From: Streptomyces sp. TS71-3
Lineage (GTDB): Bacteria > Actinomycetota > Actinomycetes > Streptomycetales > Streptomycetaceae
DNA: 64,000 nucleotides
NCBI RefSeq assembly: GCF_018327685.1
Contig: NZ_BNEL01000003.1
Coordinates: forward strand, 248,001 to 312,000
Direction: 5' to 3'
Shown here: positions 55,509 to 64,000 of the stretch, one piece after another
How the letters are laid out: every line of letters begins with the position of its first letter
Position numbering within the stretch: position 1 is the stretch's first letter
Made by a program: the position numbers and the translations under genes
Notes under the pieces: generated by a model
What the model was told of the DNA's origin: nothing
The model's database searches: none
The model's input: the letters and a program-made list of their open reading frames with translations, nothing else

Positions 55509-56495
55509 ATGAAGTACCGCACCATCGGCACCAGTTCGACCACGCGCCGCGAGGTCAGCGTCCTGAGCCTGGGAGCCATGCTCTTCGGCACCGCGACCGA
55601 CGAGGCCACGTCGTTCGCGATCCTCGACCGCTACGTCGAGGCGGGCGGCACGTTCGTCGACACCGCGAACAACTACGCGTTCTGGGTGGGCGGCACCCAG
55701 GGCGGCGAGAGCGAGGCGCTGGTCGGGCGGTGGCGCCGCAGCCGCGGCGTCGGCCGGGAGGTCGTGATCGCCAGCAAGGTCGGCGGCAGACCGTCGCGCC
55801 CGACCACCACCTTCATCAACGACCTGGAGGGCCTGTCCGCGCCCGTGATCAGGGAGCAGGCGGAGCGGAGCAGGGAACGGCTCGGCGTGGAGACCATCGA
55901 CCTCTACTACGCGCACCTGGAGGACGCGAAGACGCCGGTGGACGAGACCGTGGAGGCGTTCGCCGAACTGGTCGCGGACGGCACCGTGGGCCTCGTCGGC
56001 GCCAGCAACCACTGGATATGGCGGGTCGAGCGGGCCAGGAGGGTGGCAGCGGCGGCCGGACTGCCCGGCTACGAGGTCCTCCAGTACCACCACAGCTACC
56101 TGCGGATGCGCACCGACATGCCCAGCCTGCGCTCGGCCGACGGCAACCTCGGTGTCGTGTCCGGCGATCACCTCAGCTACCTGCGGGACGACCCCCGCCT
56201 CACGCTCGTGGGGTACTCGCCGCTGCTCGGCGGCGCCTACGTGCGCCCCGACAAGCCGCTCGACCCCGAGCACGACCACCCCGGCACCCCGGCCAGGCTC
56301 GCGGCGCTGCGCGAGGTGGCCGCGGACGCGGGGGCGACCCTCAACCAGGTCGTGCTGGCGTGGATGATCGGCGCGGAGGTACCGGCGATACCGCTTGTCG
56401 GTGCCTCGTCGGTCGCGCAGCTCGACGAGAGCCTGGCGGCCGTCGACCTGGAGCTCACCGCCGAGCAGCGGGCGAAGCTGGATGCGGCGATGTAG
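55509..56495 (+). CDS. aldo/keto reductase
   Basis: This 328-residue NADPH-dependent oxidoreductase has a (beta/alpha)8 fold. MKYRTIGTSSTTRREVSVLSLGAMLFG is the family start. The catalytic tetrad is Asp51 and Tyr56 (FVDTANNYAFW), Lys90 (VVIASKVGG) and His136 (YYAHLEDA). IPLVGASSVAQLDESLAAVDLELTAEQ is the cofactor-binding end. The substrate is unknown. It is divergent from and probably controlled by the ArsR-type regulator. The gene ends LDAAM-TAG, and its last 18 bases are unit zero of a long tandem array that stays open in frame for 65 more codons. Confidence 0.93.
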   Translation: MKYRTIGTSSTTRREVSVLSLGAMLFGTATDEATSFAILDRYVEAGGTFVDTANNYAFWVGGTQGGESEALVGRWRRSRGVGREVVIASKVGGRPSRPTTTFINDLEGLSAPVIREQAERSRERLGVETIDLYYAHLEDAKTPVDETVEAFAELVADGTVGLVGASNHWIWRVERARRVAAAAGLPGYEVLQYHHSYLRMRTDMPSLRSADGNLGVVSGDHLSYLRDDPRLTLVGYSPLLGGAYVRPDKPLDPEHDHPGTPARLAALREVAADAGATLNQVVLAWMIGAEVPAIPLVGASSVAQLDESLAAVDLELTAEQRAKLDAAM

Positions 56496-56693
56496 CCGGA
56501 CGCGACGAGGCAGCCGGACCCGGCGATACAGCCGGACCCGGCGATACAGCCGGACCCGGCGATACAGCCGGACCCGGCGATACAGCCGGACCCGGCGATA
56601 CAGCCGGACCCGGCGATACAGCCGGACCCGGCGATACAGCCGGACCCGGCGATACAGCCGGACCCGGCGATACAGCCGGATCCGGCGATGTGA
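56478..56693 (+). repeat. 18-bp tandem repeat grown from the aldo/keto reductase stop codon
   Basis: There are twelve 18-bp units counting the last six codons of the reductase (56478-56495). Units 3-10 are nearly identical CCGGACCCGGCGATACAG; the last (56676-56693) ends GATGTGA. In the reductase frame the array reads (PDPAIQ)n and closes with PDPAM-TGA. Confidence 0.92.
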
Positions 56694-56715
56694 CCGACCG
56701 GGCCGGTGACGGTGC

Positions 56716-56742
56716 GGGCGCCGGGCAAGCAGTCCGGCGCCC
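56716..56742. terminator. bidirectional terminator after the 18-bp array
   Basis: GGGCGCCGG (56716-56724) pairs with CCGGCGCCC (56734-56742) around a 9-nt loop. It lies between converging genes. Confidence 0.65.
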
Positions 56743-56757
56743 CTGGCACCCGGGCCC

Positions 56758-57390
56758 TCAGATGCCCGTGATCACCGCGGGCGCCCGTTCGGCCCGGCTC
56801 AGCGCGCGCAGGACGGCCGTTTGCCCGTGCCGGACCACCGCGAGCCGGGACAGCAGGTCGAGCACCGGCTCGAAGACGCCCGGCGGGAACGACGGCGTGG
56901 GGATGCCGGCGCTCAGCGCCAGGTCGTCGGAGTGCACGACGATCTCCACCATGCGCGTCAGCAGGAAGTCGTCGAGCGTCAGCGGCGTTCCGACGAACGA
57001 CACGATCCGGTCGGCGGATTCGGCCGGCAGGGCCGCGCGCTGCCGGGCCACCGCCGAGGCGACCTCGCCGGCGAACGCCTCCGCGCCGCCCGCCGCCGCG
57101 GACTCGCCGCCCTCCCGGATGTTCACGTTGACCTCCGCGTCGACATCGGCGTGGAACGCGGCGGCCCTGGTGTAGAAGTCGGCCACGGGCAGCGGCTCCT
57201 CCTCCGCGGCCTGGGCCTCCAGCAGCCAAGACACGTAGAAGACCTGCGACCCCACGTGGCCGGCGAGCCCGTGGACGCTGAACTCCTTCAGCACGCTGGG
57301 CCGGTCCCACGCCACGGCGACCCCCGCGTCCCCGAGCAGCGCCGCCACCGACGCCGCCGCCTCCAGGTACGCGTCTCTGATCGCGGTCAT
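56758..57390 (-). CDS. mycothiol-dependent maleylpyruvate isomerase/DinB-type protein
   Basis: This 210-residue protein has the four-helix DinB-like MDMPI N-terminal fold: MTAIRDAYLEAAASVAALLGD, SVLKEFSVHGLAGHVGSQVFYVSWLLEA (first metal His), and LDDFLLTRMVEIVVHSDDLALSAGI (second His pair). Relatives use mycothiol as cofactor or scavenge reactive metabolites; many paralogues have unknown substrates. It is cytoplasmic. It converges on the aldo/keto reductase gene across the repeat and terminator, so shared function is not implied. Confidence 0.85.
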   Translation of the reverse strand: MTAIRDAYLEAAASVAALLGDAGVAVAWDRPSVLKEFSVHGLAGHVGSQVFYVSWLLEAQAAEEEPLPVADFYTRAAAFHADVDAEVNVNIREGGESAAAGGAEAFAGEVASAVARQRAALPAESADRIVSFVGTPLTLDDFLLTRMVEIVVHSDDLALSAGIPTPSFPPGVFEPVLDLLSRLAVVRHGQTAVLRALSRAERAPAVITGI

Positions 57391-57688
57391 CCTTCCCCCT
57401 CCATCTGGCCGTTCCTCCCTATGGCCCTTATGGCCCTTCGCGGTCGGTCACACCCTGCACCATCGGCCGGCGGGCGCGACAGCTCGCCGCCGCGTCGCAC
57501 GGAACCAGGCTCCGGCATACCGCCGAACGGCCCCACCTGGGCGTGGCTCGCACGAGGGGCAAGGGCTCCGCCGGGGCGGAAGCGGCGGTGACGCTCGGTA
57601 GCCGCGACCTGCCCGGCCTGGACAGCAGGCGAAGACGCCGCCCACACTCCGTACTGTCGGAAGATACGTGCATCAGGAAAGGAAATCC

Positions 57689-59377
57689 GTGAGCCGCGGC
57701 GAGCGAACAGACGCGATACCGGACCACCCGTCGCCGGACACCACGCCGCGGCAGGCAGCGGCCGCCGCACCAGCACCAGCACCACGCGGCCGCGGCTCCG
57801 TCGTCGCCGCGCTGATGCTGTCGATGGCGCTCGCCGCGCTCGACAGCACGATCGTCTCCACGGCCGTCCCGCAGATCGTGGGCGACCTCGGCGGGTTCTC
57901 CGTCTTCTCGTGGCTGTTCTCCGGCTACCTGCTCGCCGTCACCGTCACGCTCCCCCTGTACGGGAAGATCTCCGACACGTTCGGCCGCAAGCCCGTGCTC
58001 ATCGCCGGCATCATCCTGTTCGTCGCCGGGTCCCTGCTCTGCGCCACCGCGTGGAACATGGCCGCGCTCATCGCGTTCCGCGTCGTGCAGGGCCTCGGCG
58101 GCGGCGCCCTCCAGGGCACCGTGCAGACCGTCGCCGCGGACCTGTACCCCCTGAAGGAACGCCCCAAGATCCAGGCCAAGCTCTCCACGGTCTGGGCGAG
58201 CTCGTCCGTGGCGGGCCCCGCCGTCGGCGGGCTCTTCGCCGGTTACCTCGACTGGCGCTGGATCTTCCTCATCAACCTGCCGATCGGCGCGCTCGCGCTG
58301 TGGCTGATCGTCAAGCACCTGCACGAGCCCTCCCGCCCCGCGACCCTTCGCACGGGCGCCAAGGCCGCGAAGGCAGGCGCACCGGCCACGAGCGCCCCGG
58401 CCGCACCCGCGCGGCGGCCCCGGATCGACTGGGCGGGCGCGCTCGCCGTGTTCGCCACCGGTGCCCTGCTGCTGACCGCGCTCGTCCAGGGCGGCGTGGC
58501 CTGGCCCTGGCTCTCCGCGCCGAGCTTCGCCTTCTTCGGCGGCGGCGCCGCCCTCGCCGTCGCCACCGTCGCCATCGAGCGGCGGGCCGCGGACCCGATC
58601 ATCCCCGGCTGGGTGTGGCGCCGCCGCACCATCGCCGCCGTGAACATCGCGCTCGGCGTCATGGGCCTGCTGATGGTCGCGCCGACCGTGTTCGTCCCCA
58701 CGTACGCGCAGTCGGTGCTCGGCCTCGGCCCGATCCCCGCCGGCTTCGTGCTGTCCGTGATGACGTTGAGCTGGCCCATCGCCGCGGCCCTCTCCAGCCG
58801 CGTCTACGACCGCATCGGCTTCCGCCTCTGCGCCGTCACGGGCATGTCCGTCGCCACGCTGATGCTGCTCGCGTTCCCGTTCCTGCCCTTCCCCGGGCAG
58901 GCCTGGCAGCCCGCGCTGATCATGCTGGTGCTCGGCGGCGGGCTCGGCCTCTTCCAGCTCCCGCTGATCATCGGCGTCCAGTCCACGGTCGGCTGGTCCG
59001 AGCGCGGTACGGCGACCGCGTCCATCCTCTTCAACCGGCAGATCGGCCAGAGCGTCGGCGCCGCGCTGTTCGGCGCCGTCGCCAACGGCGTCCTGGCCGG
59101 GCGGCTCGCCCACGCCCACGGGCTCAAGCTCCCCGGCGACCTCGACGCCGTCTCGCGGGCCCTCGACAACCCCGGCTCCCTGAGCGCGGCAGCCGCCGAC
59201 TACCTGCGCCGGGCCGTGGACTCCGCCGTCGGCGACGTCTTCCTCGGCGCGGCCGGCGCCGCCGTCCTGACCCTGCTGGTGCTGCTGTTCGTCGCACCGC
59301 GCCGCTTCCCCGTCATCCAGGAGGAGGGGGCGCAGCGGGACGCGGAGGGCGGCGCCGCGGAGGCCGGAGGGGTCTGA
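57689..59377 (+). CDS. MFS drug exporter, DHA2 (14-TM) family
   Basis: This 562-residue multidrug efflux protein starts at GTG with AAGGAA six bases upstream (a GTG seven codons earlier has none). A disordered Pro/Ala head is followed by TM1 MLSMALAALDSTIVSTAVPQIV, motif A YGKISDTFGRKPVL, motif C-like VAGPAVGGLFAGYLDWRWIFLINLP, and 14 predicted helices. A charged ~45-residue loop (AKAGAPATSAPAAPARRPRIDW) follows TM6. The substrate is unknown. No adjacent regulator is visible. A hairpin terminator lies 104 bp after the stop. Confidence 0.92.
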   Translation: MSRGERTDAIPDHPSPDTTPRQAAAAAPAPAPRGRGSVVAALMLSMALAALDSTIVSTAVPQIVGDLGGFSVFSWLFSGYLLAVTVTLPLYGKISDTFGRKPVLIAGIILFVAGSLLCATAWNMAALIAFRVVQGLGGGALQGTVQTVAADLYPLKERPKIQAKLSTVWASSSVAGPAVGGLFAGYLDWRWIFLINLPIGALALWLIVKHLHEPSRPATLRTGAKAAKAGAPATSAPAAPARRPRIDWAGALAVFATGALLLTALVQGGVAWPWLSAPSFAFFGGGAALAVATVAIERRAADPIIPGWVWRRRTIAAVNIALGVMGLLMVAPTVFVPTYAQSVLGLGPIPAGFVLSVMTLSWPIAAALSSRVYDRIGFRLCAVTGMSVATLMLLAFPFLPFPGQAWQPALIMLVLGGGLGLFQLPLIIGVQSTVGWSERGTATASILFNRQIGQSVGAALFGAVANGVLAGRLAHAHGLKLPGDLDAVSRALDNPGSLSAAAADYLRRAVDSAVGDVFLGAAGAAVLTLLVLLFVAPRRFPVIQEEGAQRDAEGGAAEAGGV

Positions 59378-59481
59378 ACGACGCGTGGCCGCGTGGCCGG
59401 CACGCGTGGCCGCGGCGAGCCGCCGGAGGGGTGACGAGCGGGGCGCCGGAGCGGGGCGCGCACCAGGTGCCGTGGGGATGC

Positions 59482-59505
59482 CGCAGGCGGTCGGCGCCGC
59501 CTGCG
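59482..59505 (+). terminator. terminator downstream of the DHA2 exporter
   Basis: CGCAGGCGG (59482-59490) pairs perfectly with CCGCCTGCG (59497-59505) around TCGGCG, followed by ATCTT. Confidence 0.6.
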
Positions 59506-59590
59506 ATCTTGTCGCCGGAAGAGGCGCGCCATAAGGTGAGGCGACATTGATGTGTTCATGTTCTGGACCCGCCTCGTTCCAGGAGTGCAC

Positions 59591-61051
59591 ATGTTCGCTG
59601 CCCCCGCAGGAGCCTCCCCCACCCGCCCGCGCCGGAGACCGGCCCGCGGTCGATTCCTGGCCACCGCCCTGGCCGTCCTCTCCGTGACGGCATCCCTCAC
59701 CCTGACGGCCGAGAGCACCGCCGTGGCCGCGACCGCGGACGGCCACGGCGCCCCGGGCGCGCGCGGCCTGGGCGACCCGTACTTCCCGCTCGCGGGGAAC
59801 GGCGGCTACACCACCCGGCACTACGACCTGGACCTCGCCTACGATCCGCTCACGCGGCGGCTGGACGCCACCGAAGCCGTCACCGCACGTGCCACCCAGC
59901 GGCTCAGCACGTTCGACCTCGACCTGTCCGGGCTGACGGTCCGCGGGGTGCGGGTGAACGGGCGGACGGCCCGGTGGACGCGCGACGGGCAGGAACTCGC
60001 CATCACGCCCGCGAAGCCGCTCGGGAAGGGGCAGGGCTTCCGCGTCGACCTCTCCTACGGCGGCGTTCCGGAGGACGTCACCGACCCCGACGGCTCCGCG
60101 GACGGCTGGATCTCCACCGACGACGGCGCCTTCGTCGCGGGTGAGCCCCAGGGCGCCATGTCGTGGTTCGCCGCCGACAACCACCCTCTGGACAAGGCCT
60201 CGTACACCTTCGAGATCACCGTGCCGGCCGGGTACACCGCGGTCGCGAACGGCGTGCTGGCATCGCAGCGGACCAGGGCGGGCAAGACCACCTTCCACTG
60301 GCGCCAGTCCCAGCCCATGGCCTCCTACCTCGCCACCGCCACGGTCGGGAAGTTCGACGTCCAGCGGTACACCACCGCCTCGGGCATCCCCGTCTACAAC
60401 GCGGTGGATCCCCGCGAGGCGGCCGACGCCGCCCCGGCACTGGCCCGGATCCCGGCGATCCTCGACTGGGAGAGCGACCTCTTCGGTCCGTATCCGTTCT
60501 CGGCGGCCGGCGCGATCGTCGACCATGCTCCGGACGTGGGCTACGCCCTGGAGACGCAGACGCGGCCGATCTACGACAGGGCGCCGGGCGTCGGCACGGT
60601 CGTCCACGAGATGGCGCACCAGTGGTTCGGCGACTCCGTGAGCCTGACCAGCTGGCAGGACATCTGGCTCAACGAGGGCTTCGCCACCTACGCGGAGTGG
60701 CTCTGGGAGGAGCAGCACGGCGGGAAGACCGCCCAGGCCAGCTTCGACGGCTACTACGCCCGGCCGGCCACCAACAGCCTGTGGGCCTTCCCGCCCGCGG
60801 ACCCCGGCGAGGGGGCGAACATCTTCGCCTCGCCCGTCTACACCCGCGGCGCGATGACCTTGCAGGAGCTGCGCACGGCCGTCGGCGACACCGACTTCTT
60901 CACCATCCTGAAGACGTGGGCCCGAAGCCACCGCTACGGCAGCGGAACCACCGCCCAGTTCATCGCGCTCAGCGAGAGGGTGTCCCGCAAGGACCTCGGC
61001 GCCCTCTTCCACACCTGGCTCTACACCGCGGGCAAGCCAGCCAGGCCGTAA
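59591..61051 (+). CDS. secreted M1 family metallopeptidase (second copy)
   Basis: This 486-residue exported zinc peptidase has an Arg-rich signal (RGRFLATALAVLSVTASLTLTAESTAVA). The active site is HEMAHQWFGDSVSLTSWQDIWLNEGFATYAEW with His339, Glu340, His343 and Glu362. In place of GAMEN it has VGYALETQTRP. It has the same compact architecture as the protein at 27976 (paralogues by domain layout, though not close in sequence), closer to the family consensus here. The ATG at 59591 with AGGAG five bases upstream is preferred over an upstream GTG at 59552. A long nested hairpin terminator follows. Confidence 0.93.
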   Translation: MFAAPAGASPTRPRRRPARGRFLATALAVLSVTASLTLTAESTAVAATADGHGAPGARGLGDPYFPLAGNGGYTTRHYDLDLAYDPLTRRLDATEAVTARATQRLSTFDLDLSGLTVRGVRVNGRTARWTRDGQELAITPAKPLGKGQGFRVDLSYGGVPEDVTDPDGSADGWISTDDGAFVAGEPQGAMSWFAADNHPLDKASYTFEITVPAGYTAVANGVLASQRTRAGKTTFHWRQSQPMASYLATATVGKFDVQRYTTASGIPVYNAVDPREAADAAPALARIPAILDWESDLFGPYPFSAAGAIVDHAPDVGYALETQTRPIYDRAPGVGTVVHEMAHQWFGDSVSLTSWQDIWLNEGFATYAEWLWEEQHGGKTAQASFDGYYARPATNSLWAFPPADPGEGANIFASPVYTRGAMTLQELRTAVGDTDFFTILKTWARSHRYGSGTTAQFIALSERVSRKDLGALFHTWLYTAGKPARP

Positions 61052-61077
61052 CCGCGGGCACACACCAGACGTAACGA

Positions 61078-61122
61078 AGAAGCCGGCCCGTCCCTCCGCG
61101 CTGGAGGTACGGGCCGGCTTCT
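61078..61122. terminator. nested hairpin terminator between M1 peptidase and MFS genes
   Basis: A perfect 14-bp outer stem (61078-61091 with 61109-61122) encloses a CCTCC-GGAGG inner stem. It lies between converging genes, 26 bp after the peptidase stop. Confidence 0.85.
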
Positions 61123-61150
61123 CACCGGAGGGTCCGGAGGGTGCGGAGGG

Positions 61151-63727
61151 TCACTTCTCGGGGTGGCTCAGCTCCAGGTCGAGGCCGTCGGCTCCCCTGC
61201 CCTCGACCCGGACGGTGGTGGCCACCGGCGGGTAGCCGCTGGCGATGAGCGAGTACCCGCCCGCGTCCAGGTCGGTGAACGCGTACACGCCCTCCGAGTC
61301 GCTGGTGGCCGTGCCGACGACGTTCCCGGCCGCGTCGAGCAGCGTCAGGCGGGCGTCGGCGAGCGGGCGGTGGTCCGCGCCGGCACGGACGGCGCCCTGG
61401 AGCTGGGCACCCGCCTGGAGGACGATGTCCAGCCGCGTGGTCCCGGTACCGCCGACCTCGGCGAGGCGGGCGGTCGGCCGGCAACCCGAGGCATGCACGG
61501 CGACCGTGTACTCGCCCACCGGCAGCTCGCCCAGGGTGAAGCCGCCGGCCGCGTCCGTCTTGCCGGAGGCCAGCACGTTGCCCGGGATGTCGGTCACCAC
61601 GACCATCGCGCCCTCCACGGGCAGGCCGTCCGGCGCGCTGGTCACGACGCCCGCGAGCCCACCGCTCGCGGACAGCAGCACGTCGTGGGAGACGGGTTCC
61701 TGGCCGACCGTGACGGTGGACGCCTGCGGCTTGCAGCCGTCGGCGGCGGCGATCAGCACGTACGAGCCGGTGCCCGGCACCGGAAGGGTGTAGCCGCCGT
61801 CGGCCCGGGCGTCGGCGCGGCCGAGCTGGCGTCCGGAGGGGGAGATCAGGGTCAGCGCGGCGGCGGCCACCGGTGTGCCGTCGGAGTACCGCACCCGGCC
61901 GTGCACGGCGTGGGTGCCGGCCGCCTGGACGTCACCGCCGCCCGGCGAGGCGAAGGCCGCCACCGGCGGTTGCGACGGCGCCTCCGCCTGCGACTCCGCG
62001 GCGCCGACGCCCACGAGGACCGGCTCCTTCTCGGAGCGCGGCGCGGGACCCGCCGCCTCGGCGGCACGCGCCTCCAGGGCGGAGATCTTCCGGAGCGGCA
62101 CCTCCTTGATGAACAGGATCACCACGAAGGCGACGGCCATCACGATCGCGGCGAGCAGGAACACCGAGTGCATGGCGTCCGCGAAGCCCGCCTTGAAGGG
62201 CACGGCCAGGCGCGGGTCCAGCTTCTGGATGAAGGAGGAATCGCTGAGGACGCTGCTGGAACCGCCGTTGGAGCCGCCCTTGAGCATGCTCAGCACCGGC
62301 TTGTTCTCCGGGTCCGCCAGCACGGCCGGGTCCCTCAGCGCGGCCTTGAAACTCGCGCTCGACGCGGCCTCGGTGAACGCCGACGCGATCTTGCCGCTGA
62401 GCGTGCTGAAGAGCACCGAGAGGAAGATCGCCGTGCCGGCCGTGCCGCCCATCTGCCGGAAGAAGGTGGACGACGAGGTCGCGACACCCATGTCCTTGAT
62501 CGGCACCGCGTTCTGCACCGCCAGGACCAGTGTCTGCATGCAGCCGCCCAGGCCCAGGCCGAAGACCGCCATGAAGACCATCGTCTGCCACAGCGGCGTG
62601 TCCCAGTCGACCCTGAAGTAGAAGAGCCCCATCGCGACGACCATCAGGGCGCTGCCGATGATCGGGAAGATCTTGTACCGGCCGGTCTTGGAGGTGACCT
62701 GGCCGGAGGCGATCGAGGCGGCCATCATGCCGGCCATCAGCGGCAGCATCTCCAGGCCCGACTTGGTGGCGCTGGCGCCCTTGACGATCTGGAGGTACTG
62801 CGGGATCACCAGCATGCCGCCGAACATGCCCATACCGATCAGCACCCCGACCAGGCTGGTCAGGCTGAAGACCGGGATGCGGAACAGGCGCATCGGGATC
62901 AGTGCGGCATCGCCCATGGCGCGCTCGACGAAGATCCAGACGACGATTCCGACGGCACCGATCGCGTAGCAGGTGAGGGACCGCGGCGAGCCCCAGCCCC
63001 AGCCGCGGCCCTGCTCGGCGACGAGCAGCAGCGGCACCACACCGATGATGAGGGTGAGCGCGCCCCACCAGTCGATGCGGGACGGCCGGCGGGTGTGCGG
63101 GATGTTGAGCACCTTGGCGACGACGAACAGCGCGACGATGCCGATCGGCACGTTGACCAGGAAGACCCAGCGCCAGCCGGTGACGCCCAGGATGCTGCTC
63201 GTGCCCGCGAGGAAGCCGCCGATCAGCGGTCCGCCCACGCTGGAGATGCCGAAGGTCGCGAGCATGTAGCCCTGGTATCGGGCGCGCTCGCGGGGCGGGA
63301 CGATGTCACCGATGATCGCCAGCGCGAGCGACATCAGACCACCGGCACCGATGCCCTGGAGGGCCCGGAACACGGCCAGCTCGGTCATCGAGTTGGAGAA
63401 GGTGCACAGCACGGAGCCGACGATGAAGATGCTGATCGCGGCCAGGAAGTAGGGCTTGCGGCCGTGCAGGTCGGACAGCTTGCCGTACAGCGGCGTCGAG
63501 ATCGTCGAGGTGATCAGGTACGCCGTGGTGGCCCAGGCCTGCTGGCTGAGGCCGTGCAGGTCGTCCGCGATGGTCCGGATGGACGTGCTGACGATGGTCT
63601 GGTCGAGCGCGGCCAGGAACATCCCCAGCAGCAGGCCGCTGAGGATGGTGAGGATCTGCCGGTGGTTGAGGCCGCCCGGCGAGGCTATCGGTGTCCCCGC
63701 GCTCTGCGCGGGGGCTGCTTGGCTCAT
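61151..63727 (-). CDS. MFS DHA2-type exporter with C-terminal carboxypeptidase-regulatory-like (Ig-fold) repeats
   Basis: This 858-residue protein has two parts. Residues ~15-540 are a 14-TM EmrB/QacA-type exporter ([68 protein letters not shown], then a last helix [16 protein letters not shown]). After an Ala/Glu-rich linker come three to four CarboxypepD_reg-like beta-sandwich repeats (~600-858), each with [32 protein letters not shown] or [20 protein letters not shown] starts and [17 protein letters not shown] ends. With an even helix count the repeats would be cytoplasmic, which is unusual for this domain. GGGAG precedes the ATG. Confidence 0.88.
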   Translation of the reverse strand: MSQAAPAQSAGTPIASPGGLNHRQILTILSGLLLGMFLAALDQTIVSTSIRTIADDLHGLSQQAWATTAYLITSTISTPLYGKLSDLHGRKPYFLAAISIFIVGSVLCTFSNSMTELAVFRALQGIGAGGLMSLALAIIGDIVPPRERARYQGYMLATFGISSVGGPLIGGFLAGTSSILGVTGWRWVFLVNVPIGIVALFVVAKVLNIPHTRRPSRIDWWGALTLIIGVVPLLLVAEQGRGWGWGSPRSLTCYAIGAVGIVVWIFVERAMGDAALIPMRLFRIPVFSLTSLVGVLIGMGMFGGMLVIPQYLQIVKGASATKSGLEMLPLMAGMMAASIASGQVTSKTGRYKIFPIIGSALMVVAMGLFYFRVDWDTPLWQTMVFMAVFGLGLGGCMQTLVLAVQNAVPIKDMGVATSSSTFFRQMGGTAGTAIFLSVLFSTLSGKIASAFTEAASSASFKAALRDPAVLADPENKPVLSMLKGGSNGGSSSVLSDSSFIQKLDPRLAVPFKAGFADAMHSVFLLAAIVMAVAFVVILFIKEVPLRKISALEARAAEAAGPAPRSEKEPVLVGVGAAESQAEAPSQPPVAAFASPGGGDVQAAGTHAVHGRVRYSDGTPVAAAALTLISPSGRQLGRADARADGGYTLPVPGTGSYVLIAAADGCKPQASTVTVGQEPVSHDVLLSASGGLAGVVTSAPDGLPVEGAMVVVTDIPGNVLASGKTDAAGGFTLGELPVGEYTVAVHASGCRPTARLAEVGGTGTTRLDIVLQAGAQLQGAVRAGADHRPLADARLTLLDAAGNVVGTATSDSEGVYAFTDLDAGGYSLIASGYPPVATTVRVEGRGADGLDLELSHPEK

Positions 63728-64000
63728 CGTGCTGTTTCTCCCTGTCCTCCGCCGACACCCGGAGCGGGCTCCTGGGCGGTGTCGCGCGTTGTGATGTGCC
63801 GGCAAGTCCTCATGGAGACGGGTGGGCGGCCGGACGAGCTCGAAGCGGTCCCCGGGCGGCCGCCCCTGGGGGTCGGCCGCGGCTTCGGGTCCCGCTCACT
63901 CCGGTACTGCTGAAGGGTGGCGCACCCGGCGCCGGTGTCGGTCGGCGGCATGCCCCGCCCGTGTTCCGGGCCTCGCCGGATACGAGGGTGGCGGCCGGGA
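63728..64000. other. gene-free end of the window, upstream of the MFS fusion
   Basis: These 273 bp probably contain the promoter of the minus-strand exporter. The short open frames here are proline/arginine-rich and unconvincing, and no hairpin was recognised. A gene beginning beyond the window end cannot be excluded. Confidence 0.4.

Noticed and set aside
57428..61063. 1211-codon minus-strand frame
   Set aside because: Runs antisense through the exporter and M1 peptidase genes; composition is that of a codon-position shadow.
63724..63951. Short minus-strand frame at the window end
   Set aside because: Overlaps the exporter promoter region; low complexity and no start signal.
1..64000. tRNA, rRNA, riboswitches, origin of replication or attachment sites
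   Set aside because: No cloverleaf, conserved RNA core, DnaA-box cluster or integrase-linked att duplication was recognised by reading; a covariance-model search would be needed to exclude small RNAs.

Overview
The window is about 72% G+C and was read on both strands. It is a chromosomal segment of a Streptomyces-type actinomycete. The evidence is the codon bias, GTG/TTG starts backed by GGAG-type ribosome sites, a near-textbook HrdD sigma factor, a cvnA-D 'conservon', a DUF6227 protein, and many secreted Sec, Tat or lipoprotein products. No tRNA, rRNA or CRISPR array was seen. No complete insertion sequence, phage or conjugative module is visible either.

Layout. 1-6055: an MscL tail, a small conserved protein, an LtrA membrane protein, a P1-type self-processing peptidase, an L,D-transpeptidase lipoprotein and a DUF6227 protein. 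6124-14226: a stretch bounded by two 234-bp MITE-like elements (98.7% identical, 27-bp inverted ends), holding the fructose operon fruR-fruK-fruA, hrdD, a GNAT acetyltransferase and a MarR regulator. 14227-20870: a repeat-rich accessory stretch with an MFS exporter, its likely TetR regulator, a secreted M6-type protease, and a scar where a divergent tetR/SDR pair has lost both 5' halves. 20870-31312: panE, a secreted I36-type inhibitor, a GH87-type alpha-1,3-glucanase, an RraA-like protein, a Tat-exported alpha/beta hydrolase behind paired palindromes, a secreted M1 metallopeptidase, a frameshifted DUF899 gene and a PhzF protein. 31424-36622: MHYT sensor gene followed by cvnABCD. 37288-42392: an ABC-2 exporter operon with a beta-propeller/phosphoesterase. 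42514-50012: ALDH, bleomycin hydrolase-type PepC, GYD and DJ-1/PfpI proteins, a cytoplasmic binding-protein/GNAT fusion and an APH-fold kinase. 50013-64000: a secreted protein-arginine deiminase homologue, lactate permease, an ArsR-type regulator divergent from an aldo/keto reductase, an MDMPI/DinB protein, two DHA2 exporters (one with a long C-terminal Ig-like repeat tail) and a second secreted M1 peptidase.

The genes form small local modules (fru operon, conservon, ABC-phosphoesterase operon, regulator/target pairs) rather than one large pathway; no antibiotic gene cluster is visible. The least ordinary items are the binding-protein/GNAT fusion, the bacterial PAD, the MITE pair, the roughly 78-bp tandem array of a GGGGCGCGGGGAACTGCGC element, tandem arrays that grow out of gene 3' ends and include the stop codon, and three GTCACC-N9-GGTGAC sites before the Tat-exported hydrolase.
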